In this document: in pieces, positions 6,475 to 14,009 of the stretch | How the letters are laid out: every line of letters begins with the position of its first letter | Numbering within the stretch: the stretch's first letter is position 1 | Source: an uncultured Erysipelotrichaceae bacterium | GTDB taxonomy: Bacteria; Bacillota_I; Bacilli_A; RFN20; CAG-288 | Length of the DNA stretch: 14,775 bases | Direction: 5' to 3' | NCBI GenBank assembly: GCA_902771745.1 | Contig: CACXYG010000033.1 | Span: 1-14,775, forward strand | Position numbers and translations under genes: made by a program | Notes under the pieces: generated by a model | Told to the model about the DNA's origin: nothing | The model's database searches: none | What the model saw: the letters and a program-made list of their open reading frames with translations, nothing else

Positions 6475-7677
6475 TTATTTATTGGCTTTTCTAATAATTT
6501 CTTTTAATTCTTCTTTATTGAATTCTTTTGGTACTGGATAGAGTGGATTACCTTCTTTAGCACTATGTGAGGCAAGGAATTCTAAATCCTTATCCTGAAT
6601 CTTACCTTCAAAGGAAGATGGGATGTTCATCTTCTGGTTCATCTCTTTGATCCAAGAGATGACTGCTTTAGCTTTTATTTCTTCACTTTCAGTTTTCTCT
6701 TTTAATTCTAATAAGTCAGAAACTTCAGCTAGTTTCTTATAAGCATTCTTACCATAGGCTTCTAAGACGTAAGGTAAAAGAATGGCGATACATAAGCCAT
6801 GTGGCATATGATAAACACCACCGATAGAATGGGCAAGCGCATGAACATAACCGACATAAGCTCTAGTGAAAGCAACACCGGCGTTAAAAGAAGCTTCAAG
6901 CATATTCTTTCTAGCGATGTCATTATGAGAATCTAAATAGAAATCATAAAGATGATCCTTGATTGCCTTCATGGCTTTGGTAGCATAATCATCCGTCAAC
7001 TTTGTTCCACTATGTCCGATATAGGCTTCTATAGCATGGGTAAAAGCATCCATACCTGTCGTAGCGATGATCTTTGGTGGAAGATTTTCTAATAAAGCAT
7101 CATCTAACACAGCAACTTGGGGAATTAAATGACCATCATTGATGGCAAATTTATCATTGGTCTTTTCATTGGTGACAACACTGGCAACAGTCGTTTCACT
7201 ACCCGTACCAGCCGTGGTTGGAACGGCGATGAAGTAAGGGATGTCTTTTCCGACTTTCAAGACACCTTTAAAATGATCTAATGTCTTTTCTGGTTTTAAC
7301 GTCTTACAACCCAAGGCTTTACTCGCATCGATAACAGAGCCACCGCCGATGGCAAGAATACAATCACAGTTGTGTTCGTTATAGAACTGATAGAGTCTTT
7401 CAATGGATTCAAAACTCGGATCAGGTTTGATATCTATGTAGGTATCAAAAGAAATATTTTTACTCTTTAATTCTGTTAAGAAGTTCTGAACAGGATTTAA
7501 ATTGATGATGATAGTATCACTGACAATCAAAGGATGTTTGCAGTGATTCATTTCCCACAAAGATGGAATGTCATTTAACGAATGATGAACTTCGGGAATG
7601 CGGAAATTCAAAACCTTCATCGCGATACGGAAGATACCTTGGTAGGTACGACAATATGCTCTTTTAAAAATATTCAT
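6475..7677 (-). CDS. Iron-containing (type III) alcohol dehydrogenase
   Basis: This 400-residue cytoplasmic enzyme is a group III, metal-dependent NAD(P)-linked alcohol dehydrogenase. The nucleotide-binding GGGSVID lies at 111-117 and the PTTAGTGSE motif at 153-161. The iron ligands can be placed at D210, H214, H279 and H293. Their spacings of 4 and 14 match D196-H200 and H263-H277 of FucO. The start is ATG at 7677, with a GAGGTAG ribosome binding site that overlaps the TAG stop of the preceding DUF1653 gene. The intergenic gap is three bases, so the two are in one operon. The substrate (short alcohol, diol or aldehyde) cannot be decided. A role in fermentative NADH recycling is plausible for this organism type. 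Confidence 0.92.
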   Translation of the reverse strand: MNIFKRAYCRTYQGIFRIAMKVLNFRIPEVHHSLNDIPSLWEMNHCKHPLIVSDTIIINLNPVQNFLTELKSKNISFDTYIDIKPDPSFESIERLYQFYNEHNCDCILAIGGGSVIDASKALGCKTLKPEKTLDHFKGVLKVGKDIPYFIAVPTTAGTGSETTVASVVTNEKTNDKFAINDGHLIPQVAVLDDALLENLPPKIIATTGMDAFTHAIEAYIGHSGTKLTDDYATKAMKAIKDHLYDFYLDSHNDIARKNMLEASFNAGVAFTRAYVGYVHALAHSIGGVYHMPHGLCIAILLPYVLEAYGKNAYKKLAEVSDLLELKEKTESEEIKAKAVISWIKEMNQKMNIPSSFEGKIQDKDLEFLASHSAKEGNPLYPVPKEFNKEELKEIIRKANK

Positions 7678-7680
7678 ATA

Positions 7681-7998
7681 CTACCTCGATAAGCCTAAAG
7701 CTTTCTTTTGTCTTTGAATGTTTTCTTCTTCTTGTTTGGTAAGAGTGGTCTTTTCAAAACGATATTTCTGTTTGATTGCTGGATACTTTTCTTTATCGAC
7801 TTCCGATAAGAACATCTTTAATGGTCTGACATATAAAAGGAAGTCATCATAGAGTCCTTGATAGACCATCATCTCTTCTCTGGTTTCTGAATGGATGGCA
7901 ACGCCCTTGATTTCATAGAGATACTGCGTGGTGTTTGGATCAACAGTTTCTCTTTTGAAGTGTCTGACGATGTCTCCTGGTTTTAGTGTTCTGTTCAT
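7681..7998 (-). CDS. DUF1653 family protein
   Basis: This 105-residue soluble protein matches the DUF1653 pattern: PGDIVRHFK near the N-terminus (7-15), the central IHSET (35-39), VYQGLY (45-50), and VRPLKMF (57-63) followed by KYRFEK. The family has a small beta-barrel-like core and no assigned function. The region after about residue 85 is charged and probably helical. It is the first gene of the leftward run and is only three bases from the alcohol dehydrogenase start. A moderate AAAGGA ribosome binding site precedes it at a rather long spacing. The upstream region holds a TATAAT and an inverted repeat that could be its promoter and operator. Confidence 0.85.
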   Translation of the reverse strand: MNRTLKPGDIVRHFKRETVDPNTTQYLYEIKGVAIHSETREEMMVYQGLYDDFLLYVRPLKMFLSEVDKEKYPAIKQKYRFEKTTLTKQEEENIQRQKKALGLSR

Positions 7999-8021
7999 AA
8001 TGTGAGGTTCCTTTGAGAAAT

Positions 8022-8046
8022 ATTATAAATGTTTTCCGTAGGAAAA
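8022..8046 (-). promoter_or_regulatory. Candidate promoter and inverted repeat of the leftward operon
   Basis: Leftward TATAAT lies at 8027-8022. Immediately upstream is the inverted repeat TTTTCC-GTA-GGAAAA (8032-8046), within what would be the promoter spacer. The -35 is poor (about AAACTT at 17-base spacing). The repeat is a candidate operator, possibly for the divergent PadR protein. Confidence 0.4.
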
Positions 8047-8079
8047 GTTTGCCTTTTGATTTTATTTGTAAAAAATATG

Positions 8080-8126
8080 TTGCCAAATCTTATACCTCGT
8101 GATATGATGTATATCGTGAAAGGCGG
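8080..8126 (+). promoter_or_regulatory. Promoter of the padR cassette, with possible operator
   Basis: TTGCCA (8080-8085), a 17-base spacer and TATGAT (8103-8108) make a good sigma-A promoter, 25 bases before the PadR start. GATAT-GATGT-ATATC (8101-8115) is a small inverted repeat covering the -10 and the expected start site. It could be a PadR autoregulatory operator, but it does not match the common ATGT-N8-ACAT form. GAAAGGCGG at 8118-8126 is the ribosome binding site. Confidence 0.65.
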
Positions 8127-8132
8127 TATCGT

Positions 8133-8441
8133 ATGGACGCTCAACTACGAAGAGGCATCTTGGATGTTTGTGTCTTGTCAGCCATCAAGAACGAAGACTC
8201 TTATGGTTACAAGATCATCAAAGATTTAAAACCGGTGTTAGAACTATCCGAATCGACGCTTTATACCATTTTGAAACGATTGGAAGAAGCAAAGATGTTG
8301 GTCGTTCGGTCAGCGGAATATGAAGGTCGATTAAGGAAGTATTATCACATTACTCCTAGGGGACTAAGACGTATTGAAGAATTTAAAGAAGAATGGAAAG
8401 AACTTATGGGTGTCTACTCATTTATTGCGGAGGGCTACTGA
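8133..8441 (+). CDS. PadR family transcriptional regulator
   Basis: This 102-residue protein is a small PadR-type winged-helix DNA-binding regulator. It has the characteristic start (MDAQLRRGILDVCVLSAI), the SYGYKI segment (23-28), the recognition-helix region SESTLYTILKRLEEAKML (39-56), and the wing R-KYYHITPRG (68-77). It ends soon after, as PadR-s1 proteins do. It heads a three-gene cassette with DUF1700 and DUF4097 genes, a known combination in Bacillota. There it probably represses its own operon until an envelope or drug signal acts. The stop is one base from the next ATG, and the next ribosome binding site lies within its last codons. Its ligand is unknown. Confidence 0.92.
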   Translation: MDAQLRRGILDVCVLSAIKNEDSYGYKIIKDLKPVLELSESTLYTILKRLEEAKMLVVRSAEYEGRLRKYYHITPRGLRRIEEFKEEWKELMGVYSFIAEGY

Positions 8442-8442
8442 G

Positions 8443-9033
8443 ATGAAAAAGAGTGAGTTCTTAGAAGAATTAAGAAGCAAATTGGGTGGATTACCCAAGA
8501 AAGACTTGGAAAGTCGAATCAGTTTCTACGATGAGATGATCTCTGATCGTATGGACGAAGGAAAAAGCGAAGAAGAAGCCGTTTCAGAGATTGGCAGTGT
8601 AGATGAAGTCGTAGACCAGATTGCTGGTGAAACTTCTCTGGTCAGTCTTGTCAAAGAGAAAACCAAACCTAAGAGATCGTTAAAGGGATTTGAAATCGTC
8701 TTGTTGGTGTTAGGTTTCCCACTTTGGTTCCCACTGTTGTTGGTCACTTTCATCTTAACCGTGGTTGGTTATTTCCTCATTTGGATTCTTGTCATTGTTA
8801 CTTATGTGGTGGAAGCAGCCTTATTAGTAGGTTCCTTTGGTAGCTTAGTTGTCTTTATTGGATCCATGGTTGGTGGCAATCCCAATTTGATTGCCCTTGG
8901 ATCCTTCTTCATCGGCCTTGGTGGAGCATGCTTGTTCATCTTCTTATGCATCGGTGCAACCAAGGTTACTGTCAAATTATCGAAGGCGATTTCCAAGAGT
9001 ATCAAATCCGCCTTTATCAGAAAGGGAAATTAA
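8443..9033 (+). CDS. DUF1700 / HAAS-domain membrane protein
   Basis: This 196-residue protein has a soluble N-terminal HAAS/DUF1700 helical domain, about residues 1-65: MKKSEFLEELRSKL, then YDEMISDRMDEGKSEEEAV and the GSVDEVVDQI end. A basic linker (KEKTKPKRSLKG) follows, then hydrophobic segments at about 83-108, 109-142 and 147-172, with a basic C-terminal tail. I placed the start at 8443 because GGAGG (8429-8433) is nine bases upstream and the protein then begins with the family's MKKSEFL. An in-frame ATG at 8374 would overlap PadR by 68 bases and add unrelated residues. HAAS domains are thought to work with PadR-type regulators at the membrane. Here it probably senses or relays an envelope signal, which is inference. 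Confidence 0.88.
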   Translation: MKKSEFLEELRSKLGGLPKKDLESRISFYDEMISDRMDEGKSEEEAVSEIGSVDEVVDQIAGETSLVSLVKEKTKPKRSLKGFEIVLLVLGFPLWFPLLLVTFILTVVGYFLIWILVIVTYVVEAALLVGSFGSLVVFIGSMVGGNPNLIALGSFFIGLGGACLFIFLCIGATKVTVKLSKAISKSIKSAFIRKGN

Positions 9034-9037
9034 TAAA

Positions 9038-9985
9038 ATGAAAGGTATTGTTCTTGTTCCAATTATATTAGGTGTCGGTTTACTTGCAGTTGGTGGCACT
9101 GTGGCTGCTATAGGCTATAATAACGCCATTAAGACAGAAGCGGTCACCAACACACATGAAGTGAGTGAAGAATTCAGTAAGGTCAACATCGATGTTGATA
9201 TCTCTGATGTTGTCTTCGTCACTTCTGAAAATGACGAAAAGAAGGTTGTCTGCGAAGAAGAAAAAGATGTTGTCCACACCGTCAAAGTAGAAAATGACAC
9301 GCTGACAGTCACTTATGATGATCAAAGAGCCTGGTATGAAAAGTGGTTCAACTGGTCTTTTGTGAAAAGAAGCGTGAAGGTCTATCTTCCAGCGACTACG
9401 TATTCTGATTGTGTGATTCACTCCAGTACTGGTGAGGTGACTGTCGGTTCTGGTTTCACGTTTGCCAATATGGATGTTAAAACAGCCACCGGAAATGTCA
9501 AAGTCTCCACTCAGGTGACAGAGGATATCAAGGTGAATACTTCCACTGGTAATATCAACGTGGAAAAGTCTAACCCAACAAGCCTAGACATCAAGTCTTC
9601 TACTGGTAATATCACCTTGAGTGATATGGAAGTGCAGGATCATATCACTCTCAAGTGTTCTACCGGAAATATCAAAGCCGATAATATCAAAGCCAAATCC
9701 TGGGAATCTCAGTGTTCCACCGGTGGTGTCAGTTTAACGAACACCATCGTTGAGAAACATATGAGTGTCAAGACCTCCACTGGCGAAATCCGTTTAAATG
9801 ATTGTGATGCGGAAACCTTATATCTCAAGTCAGACACCGGTTCTATCAAGGGTACTTTATTAACTTCCAAAGATTTCTATGCCTCTAGTGATACTGGTAA
9901 AGTAACGGTTCCTCATTCGACCACGGGTGGAAAGTGTGAAATTGAAACTGACACCGGTGAAATCAACATCTCTATCAAAGAGTAA
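9038..9985 (+). CDS. DUF4097 beta-strand repeat surface protein
   Basis: This 315-residue protein starts with an uncleaved signal anchor or signal peptide (about 3-28, hydrophobic after MKG) and then lies outside the membrane. Residues 125-315 hold ten repeats of 19-20 residues, each with a [S/A/D]TG turn followed by alternating hydrophobic strand residues. The repeat glycines are at 132, 152, 171, 190, 210, 229, 249, 268, 287 and 307. This predicts a right-handed beta-helix/solenoid of the DUF4097 type. The first seven turns read STG or ATG, and the last three read DTG. The start at 9038 is preceded by AAAGGG at 11-base spacing; the open frame extends upstream, but no better start lies there. 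It is the last gene of the PadR cassette, four bases after DUF1700. Its molecular role is unknown. Confidence 0.88.
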   Translation: MKGIVLVPIILGVGLLAVGGTVAAIGYNNAIKTEAVTNTHEVSEEFSKVNIDVDISDVVFVTSENDEKKVVCEEEKDVVHTVKVENDTLTVTYDDQRAWYEKWFNWSFVKRSVKVYLPATTYSDCVIHSSTGEVTVGSGFTFANMDVKTATGNVKVSTQVTEDIKVNTSTGNINVEKSNPTSLDIKSSTGNITLSDMEVQDHITLKCSTGNIKADNIKAKSWESQCSTGGVSLTNTIVEKHMSVKTSTGEIRLNDCDAETLYLKSDTGSIKGTLLTSKDFYASSDTGKVTVPHSTTGGKCEIETDTGEINISIKE

Positions 9986-10013
9986 TTTTTCTTCATTAAA
10001 ATAAGTTGGAAAT

Positions 10014-10061
10014 AAAAAAAGCCTTCTATCTCTTACCTAGTTTGGTAGAAGATAGAAGGCT
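10014..10061. terminator. Bidirectional terminator between DUF4097 and csoR
   Basis: The arms 10020-10037 and 10044-10061 form an 18-position stem with one mismatch and one G-U pair around a six-base loop (TAGTTT). Leftward transcripts meet a run of seven T (complement of 10014-10020) and rightward ones meet ATTTTACTT. It therefore probably ends both the rightward PadR cassette and the leftward copper operon. It sits three bases from the csoR stop. Confidence 0.9.
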
Positions 10062-10064
10062 ATT

Positions 10065-10328
10065 TTACTTGGTCATGCGGTCAAGAAGAGCAGAAACTTC
10101 TTCCATCTTGCTATCGAGATCTTCCCCTTCCTTAGCTTCGTGAACACAATGTGCTAAGTGAGCGGAAAGGATCTCGTTGTTGGCATGTTTTAAAAGAGTG
10201 ATGACTGCAAGAATCTGATTGGAGACATCTATACAATAGGCATCTTCATCAATCATCTTGCCAATACCTTCTAACTGGCCTTTGGCGATGGAGAGTTTGC
10301 GTTGAATCTTTTTATGATCCGCTCTCAT
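10065..10328 (-). CDS. csoR: Copper-sensing transcriptional repressor CsoR
   Basis: This 87-residue all-helical protein matches CsoR. The copper-binding triad is C32, H57 and C61. The spacing of 25 and 4 is identical to C36-H61-C65 of the Mycobacterium tuberculosis protein. The N-terminal helix KIQRKLSIAKGQLEGIGKMI is the DNA-contacting region shared by the family. Apo-CsoR binds a G/C-tract operator and copper(I) releases it. A fitting operator, AATACCCC-CAT-GGGGTATT, lies at the copA promoter, so the operon is probably autoregulated. Its ATG shares one base with the copZ-like stop (TAATG), giving translational coupling. It is the last gene of the operon, directly before the shared terminator. 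Confidence 0.93.
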   Translation of the reverse strand: MRADHKKIQRKLSIAKGQLEGIGKMIDEDAYCIDVSNQILAVITLLKHANNEILSAHLAHCVHEAKEGEDLDSKMEEVSALLDRMTK

Positions 10329-10567
10329 TATAAAGTCTTGATACCTAAGAAGGTCTTGCCTCTGGATTCGACAGCCTCCTTAGCCTGGGCCTCCGTGATA
10401 CCCTTTTTGGATTTGACGATGACAGAGTTCTTGGTTCTGTCGACAACGACGTCCTTGACGCCATCAATCTTTAAGAAGGCTTCCTTCATGTGAGCCTCGC
10501 AATGCTCACACTTCATGCCTTCTACACCGACTTCCTGCTTGACTGAAGCAAATAAAGATAATGCCAT
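10328..10567 (-). CDS. copZ: CopZ-like heavy-metal-associated (HMA) copper chaperone
   Basis: This 79-residue protein is a single ferredoxin-fold HMA domain with the copper(I)-binding motif GMKCEHC (C19, C22; MxCxxC). The later LGIKTL end is usual for small CopZ-like chaperones. A short N-terminal extension (MALSLFASVKQE) precedes the domain and is longer than in the minimal chaperones of about 69 residues. CopZ hands copper(I) to CopA and CsoR in the cytoplasm. A perfect AGGAGGT ribosome binding site overlaps the copA stop codon. The middle position between copA and csoR supports the assignment. Confidence 0.88.
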   Translation of the reverse strand: MALSLFASVKQEVGVEGMKCEHCEAHMKEAFLKIDGVKDVVVDRTKNSVIVKSKKGITEAQAKEAVESRGKTFLGIKTL

Positions 10568-10581
10568 ATCGTTTTGACCTC

Positions 10582-13203
10582 CTATTTTGATATGTCTTCG
10601 ACTTTTCCTGGTTTATAACCAGCCTCTTTTACGACTTTGACTAATGTTTTATCGTCAACCTCTTTAAAGAGGTGGATGATCGCATCTAAATTTTCTAAGG
10701 ATACCTCTGCACTTGAGACACCCTCAACTCCTTCCAAGGCTTCTTTGACATGTCTGACACAGTTTTCACACATCATGTCAGTGACCGGAAGTCTTTTAAG
10801 GATTTCAACAGCAGCAGAAGATACTTCTTCTTTCTTAGCACCTAATAGTTCGGGAACTTCTTTTCTGTTCTTTCTCAAGTGAGACTTAGTGTTATCTAAA
10901 TGATAAAGATTTAATCGCAAGGCATTTAAGACCACAGTCACACTCGATAATGCCATTGCAGCAGCGCCCATCCAGGGTCTAAGTTTGGCTAGACCAAGAG
11001 CGGAGAAACTGCCAGCGGCAAGGGGAATCATGACTAAGTTATAGAAGAATGCCCAGAAGAGATTTTCTTTGATATTACGTAATGTCTGACGAGAAAGACG
11101 TATAGCTTTACTAGCATCTAATAATGTTGATCTTGTCAAGATGACATCAGCAGAATCAATAGCGATATCACTGCCGGCACCGATGGCCATACCGATATCG
11201 GCTTGTGTTAGAGATGGCGCATCATTGATACCATCGCCAACCATGATGACTTTACCATATTGTTGTAATTTCTTGATGACATCTTGTTTGCCATCCGGAA
11301 GAACATCCGAGATGACATCATCAATCCCGACTTCAGCAGCAATCGCCTTGGCGGTGAGATAGTTGTCACCAGTTAACATGATCGGAGTAAGACCTAAGGC
11401 TTTCAACTCTTGAATCGCTTGTAAGGAATCTTCTTTGATGGTATCGGCAACAGCGATGATACCAATCACTTTATTATCAGCGACAAAGAAGAGCGGTGTC
11501 TTACCTTTACTTGCATAAGCATTTGCTTTTTCTTCTAATTCTGGGGTTAATAACTGATTTTCTTCCATTAACTTCGCATTACCAGCATAGACGTTTTGAT
11601 TATGGATTCTTCCTTCAATGCCATGACCGATCATGGCTTTGAAGTCTAAGCATTCATGTAAGGTGATGTTCTCTTCTTTGGCTTTTTGTACAATCGCTTT
11701 GGCAAGCGGATGCTCACTTTTGCTTTCTAAGGAAGCAGCGATAGATAAAAGTTCTTCATTAGAGATATCAAATGGTTCAATATCCGTGACACTTGGCTGA
11801 CCCTTGGTGATGGTACCTGTCTTATCTAAGACGATATATTCCATCTTACCGGTTTCTTCAAGTGCACTAGCCGTCTTAAATAAGATACCGTTTTTAGCAC
11901 CTTTGCCATTGCCGACCATGATGGCAACCGGTGTTGCTAGACCAAGCGCACATGGACAAGAGATGACCAAAACAGCAATCGCTCTTTCGATAGCATAGGT
12001 GAGTGTGGTTGTTCCATCGTTGAAGAAAGAAACAAAGTTGCCTCCAAAGATGAGCCAGCAAACAAACACGACAAGTGCAATTGAGATAACAATTGGAACA
12101 AAGATACCTGCAACCTTATCAGCGATGGCAGAGATCTTTGTTTTGGTAGAAGAGGCTTCTTCGACCATTTTGACAATCTGATGTAAGGTAGTGTCATTGC
12201 CAACACGGGTTGCCTTACAAGTCAAGGCACCGTTTTGGTTGATGGTGGCAGCCGAGACTTTAGATCCGACTATCTTATCTACAGGTAAGGATTCACCAGT
12301 CAAAGCCGATTCATCAACCGCGGATTGACCCTCTATGACTATGCCATCGACAGGGAATGATTCACCAGGTTTGACTAAGAAGATATCATCTGATAAGACA
12401 TCTTCTACAGGGATTGTCATCTCTTGATTGTTGCGGATGACATGGGCTTGTTTTGGTGCCAAATCTAATAGACCTTTGATCGCATTGGTTGTCTTGCCTT
12501 TGGAATAGGCTTCTAATGTCTTACCGATGGTGATCAGAGTAGGAACCATACCGGCTGTTTCAAAAGACAAGTTCATACTTGCCTTCATGACATTGTCCCA
12601 ATCATTGTTCTTGGCATAGAAGCCCATGACAAACATCATGATGAAGGAATATAAGAAGGCGACCCCACTACCAAGAGCAACCAGGGTATCCATGTTTGCT
12701 CCACCGTGGAACAATGCCTTGAAGCCAGAGATGAAGAACTTCTTGTTGATGATCATGATGATCAAAGCAAGACTCATCTCGGTTAATCCGACTAGAAGTT
12801 CGTTTTCGCCAAAAGCACCTAGTGGGAAGATGGTGGTCTTATAGGCCATATTGAGCATATAACCCATACCGATATAGAAGAGTGGGATGAGAAGAACAAG
12901 AGAGATGACCAGCCTTTTTAATAACACGGGTGTCTCTTTATCTTCTAGTTCTTCTCTTAGGTTTTCTTTACTGGTGGTTGACTTTTCTCCAGAAGCCAGA
13001 CTGGCACCATAGCCGGCATCTTTGACCGCTTTGATGATGTCTTCTTTCTTAACGGAGTCGTCATAGCTCACAAGCATGGAATTGGTCAACAGATTGACGT
13101 TGACTTCTTCAATACCCGGGATTTTTCTGACAGCCTTATCCACATGGGCAACACAGCTTGCACAACTCATACCAGTAACATTGTATTTCTCGTTTGTCTT
13201 CAC
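10582..13203 (-). CDS. copA: Copper-exporting P1B-type ATPase CopA, HMA domain at both ends
   Basis: This 873-residue membrane pump uses ATP to export copper(I). An N-terminal HMA domain carries GMSCASC (C14, C17). The transmembrane CPC metal site is at 416-418, with Y721/N722 and M750/S753/S754 completing the P1B-1 copper signature. Catalytic parts are TGES (302-305), the phosphorylated D460 in DKTGT, H498-P499 of the nucleotide domain, TGDN (611-614) and GDGIND (656-661). A second HMA domain with MMCENC (C812, C815) follows the last membrane helix at about 800-870, which is unusual. The start is GTG at 13201-13203, seven bases after AGAAGG; no ATG is nearby. It is the first gene of the copper operon, under a CsoR-type operator. 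The C-terminal domain looks like a fused copy of a CopZ-type chaperone. Confidence 0.95.
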   Translation of the reverse strand: MKTNEKYNVTGMSCASCVAHVDKAVRKIPGIEEVNVNLLTNSMLVSYDDSVKKEDIIKAVKDAGYGASLASGEKSTTSKENLREELEDKETPVLLKRLVISLVLLIPLFYIGMGYMLNMAYKTTIFPLGAFGENELLVGLTEMSLALIIMIINKKFFISGFKALFHGGANMDTLVALGSGVAFLYSFIMMFVMGFYAKNNDWDNVMKASMNLSFETAGMVPTLITIGKTLEAYSKGKTTNAIKGLLDLAPKQAHVIRNNQEMTIPVEDVLSDDIFLVKPGESFPVDGIVIEGQSAVDESALTGESLPVDKIVGSKVSAATINQNGALTCKATRVGNDTTLHQIVKMVEEASSTKTKISAIADKVAGIFVPIVISIALVVFVCWLIFGGNFVSFFNDGTTTLTYAIERAIAVLVISCPCALGLATPVAIMVGNGKGAKNGILFKTASALEETGKMEYIVLDKTGTITKGQPSVTDIEPFDISNEELLSIAASLESKSEHPLAKAIVQKAKEENITLHECLDFKAMIGHGIEGRIHNQNVYAGNAKLMEENQLLTPELEEKANAYASKGKTPLFFVADNKVIGIIAVADTIKEDSLQAIQELKALGLTPIMLTGDNYLTAKAIAAEVGIDDVISDVLPDGKQDVIKKLQQYGKVIMVGDGINDAPSLTQADIGMAIGAGSDIAIDSADVILTRSTLLDASKAIRLSRQTLRNIKENLFWAFFYNLVMIPLAAGSFSALGLAKLRPWMGAAAMALSSVTVVLNALRLNLYHLDNTKSHLRKNRKEVPELLGAKKEEVSSAAVEILKRLPVTDMMCENCVRHVKEALEGVEGVSSAEVSLENLDAIIHLFKEVDDKTLVKVVKEAGYKPGKVEDISK

Positions 13204-13220
13204 GATGTTACCTTCTTTCT

Positions 13221-13239
13221 AATACCCCCATGGGGTATT
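13221..13239 (-). promoter_or_regulatory. CsoR-type operator of the copper operon
   Basis: AATACCCC-CAT-GGGGTATT is an inverted repeat with eight-base arms, of the C/G-tract kind bound by CsoR. It lies just downstream of the copA -10, at about +5 to +23 of the expected transcript, and 18 bases before the GTG start. Repression there by the operon's own CsoR is the expected control. Confidence 0.85.
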
Positions 13240-13249
13240 TGATACTCTT

Positions 13250-13277
13250 ATTATATTCTTCTAAATAAGAGAGTCAA
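13250..13277 (-). promoter_or_regulatory. Promoter of the copA-copZ-csoR operon
   Basis: Read leftward, TTGACT (13277-13272), a 16-base spacer and a perfect TATAAT (13255-13250) form a strong sigma-A promoter. Transcription should start near 13243, directly before the CsoR operator. Confidence 0.8.
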
Positions 13278-13292
13278 CCAATATACTCAAGA

Positions 13293-13325
13293 AATAAAAA
13301 TGAACCAGCCGAATGACTGGTTCAT
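13293..13325 (-). terminator. Terminator of the pyrophosphatase gene
   Basis: ATGAACCAG (13300-13308) pairs perfectly with CTGGTTCAT (13317-13325) across an eight-base loop. Read leftward it is followed by a T-rich run (TTTTTATTTC, complement of 13290-13299). It lies 13 bases after the ppa stop, between ppa and the copA promoter. Confidence 0.82.
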
Positions 13326-13338
13326 GATGATACGGTGG

Positions 13339-13947
13339 TTAGAAGACTTTTTCCGCTTCTTTGTTTTCAGTGATGGCTTCGCCATCCTTATAGGCTGGTT
13401 TATAAGCCTTGAATTCACCAAAGCGGTATTCCTTATATGCCTTCATACTAGCCTTGATGACTTTGATTGCTTCTTCAGCACCTTTGATAGAGGTGACATT
13501 GGTCGGTTTACCTTCCAAGTTCTTATAGACGCGGAAGAAATGTCTGATTTCATTGCCGACAAAGCTTGGAAGCTCGCTGATATCCTTGAAGTTGGAATAG
13601 AATGGGTCGTTGATGGCAACGGCGACGATTTTATCGTCGATGTAGCCCTGGTCGACCATTCTGACCATACCGATAGGACGGGCATCCACTTCACAGAGTG
13701 GAACTAAAGGTTCCTGACATAAGACAAGAACATCAAGAGGGTCATTATCCTGAGCAAACGTAAGAGGGATAAAACCATAGTTTGCGGGATAGTAAGTAGC
13801 AGAGTATAAGACACGGTCAAGTTTAATCAGACCGGTGTGCTTATCTAATTCGTATTTACAACTGGAACTCTTCGGGATTTCGATAACCGCGGTAAATAAT
13901 TCCGGGGTGATCTGTTTGGGGTTCATATCATGCCAAATGTTCATCAT
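13339..13947 (-). CDS. ppa: Family I inorganic pyrophosphatase
   Basis: This cytoplasmic enzyme hydrolyses pyrophosphate to two phosphates. Its 202 residues carry the family I signature DNDPLDVLVL. The aspartates D67, D69 and D72 correspond to D65, D67 and D70 of the E. coli enzyme. Also in place are K31, E33, R45, Y57, D99, D104, K106, Y141 and K142. A charged C-terminal tail (about 185-202) extends beyond the usual core of about 175 residues. Two adjacent ATGs are possible. The GGAG core of the ribosome binding site (13952-13955) is four bases from the first (13947) and seven from the second (13944), so translation may begin at the second Met. The gene is single, with its own promoter and terminator. 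Confidence 0.95.
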   Translation of the reverse strand: MMNIWHDMNPKQITPELFTAVIEIPKSSSCKYELDKHTGLIKLDRVLYSATYYPANYGFIPLTFAQDNDPLDVLVLCQEPLVPLCEVDARPIGMVRMVDQGYIDDKIVAVAINDPFYSNFKDISELPSFVGNEIRHFFRVYKNLEGKPTNVTSIKGAEEAIKVIKASMKAYKEYRFGEFKAYKPAYKDGEAITENKEAEKVF

Positions 13948-13968
13948 AATTCTCCTTTGTCACCTATC

Positions 13969-13997
13969 ATTATATAAGGTTGACAATTATCCATAAA
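13969..13997 (-). promoter_or_regulatory. Candidate ppa promoter
   Basis: Leftward TATAAT lies at 13974-13969, with TTTATG (13997-13992) as a weak -35 at 17-base spacing. The transcript would begin near 13962 and have a leader of about 15 bases before the AAAGGAGA ribosome binding site and ATG. Confidence 0.55.
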
Positions 13998-14009
13998 CTA
14001 TTTTATAGG
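13980..14009 (+). promoter_or_regulatory. Possible distal rightward promoter
   Basis: A perfect TTGACA (13980-13985) is followed after 18 bases by TATAGG (14004-14009). If used, it would give the FAD-dehydrogenase gene an untranslated leader of about 185 bases and overlap the divergent ppa promoter. The nearer TATAAT at 14162 makes this promoter optional. Confidence 0.35.

Noticed and set aside
8374..8442. Longer start for the DUF1700 protein at an in-frame ATG at 8374
   Set aside because: It would overlap padR by 68 bases and add residues unlike the family. The ATG at 8443 has GGAGG nine bases upstream and gives the usual MKKSEFL start.
8891..9037. Upstream extension of the DUF4097 reading frame to 8891
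   Set aside because: The extra 49 residues lie entirely inside the DUF1700 gene in another frame. The ATG at 9038 starts a proper signal-anchor sequence and follows AAAGGG.
13300..13707. Rightward open frame opposite the pyrophosphatase
   Set aside because: It is the antisense shadow of ppa, has no ribosome binding site, and begins inside the ppa terminator.
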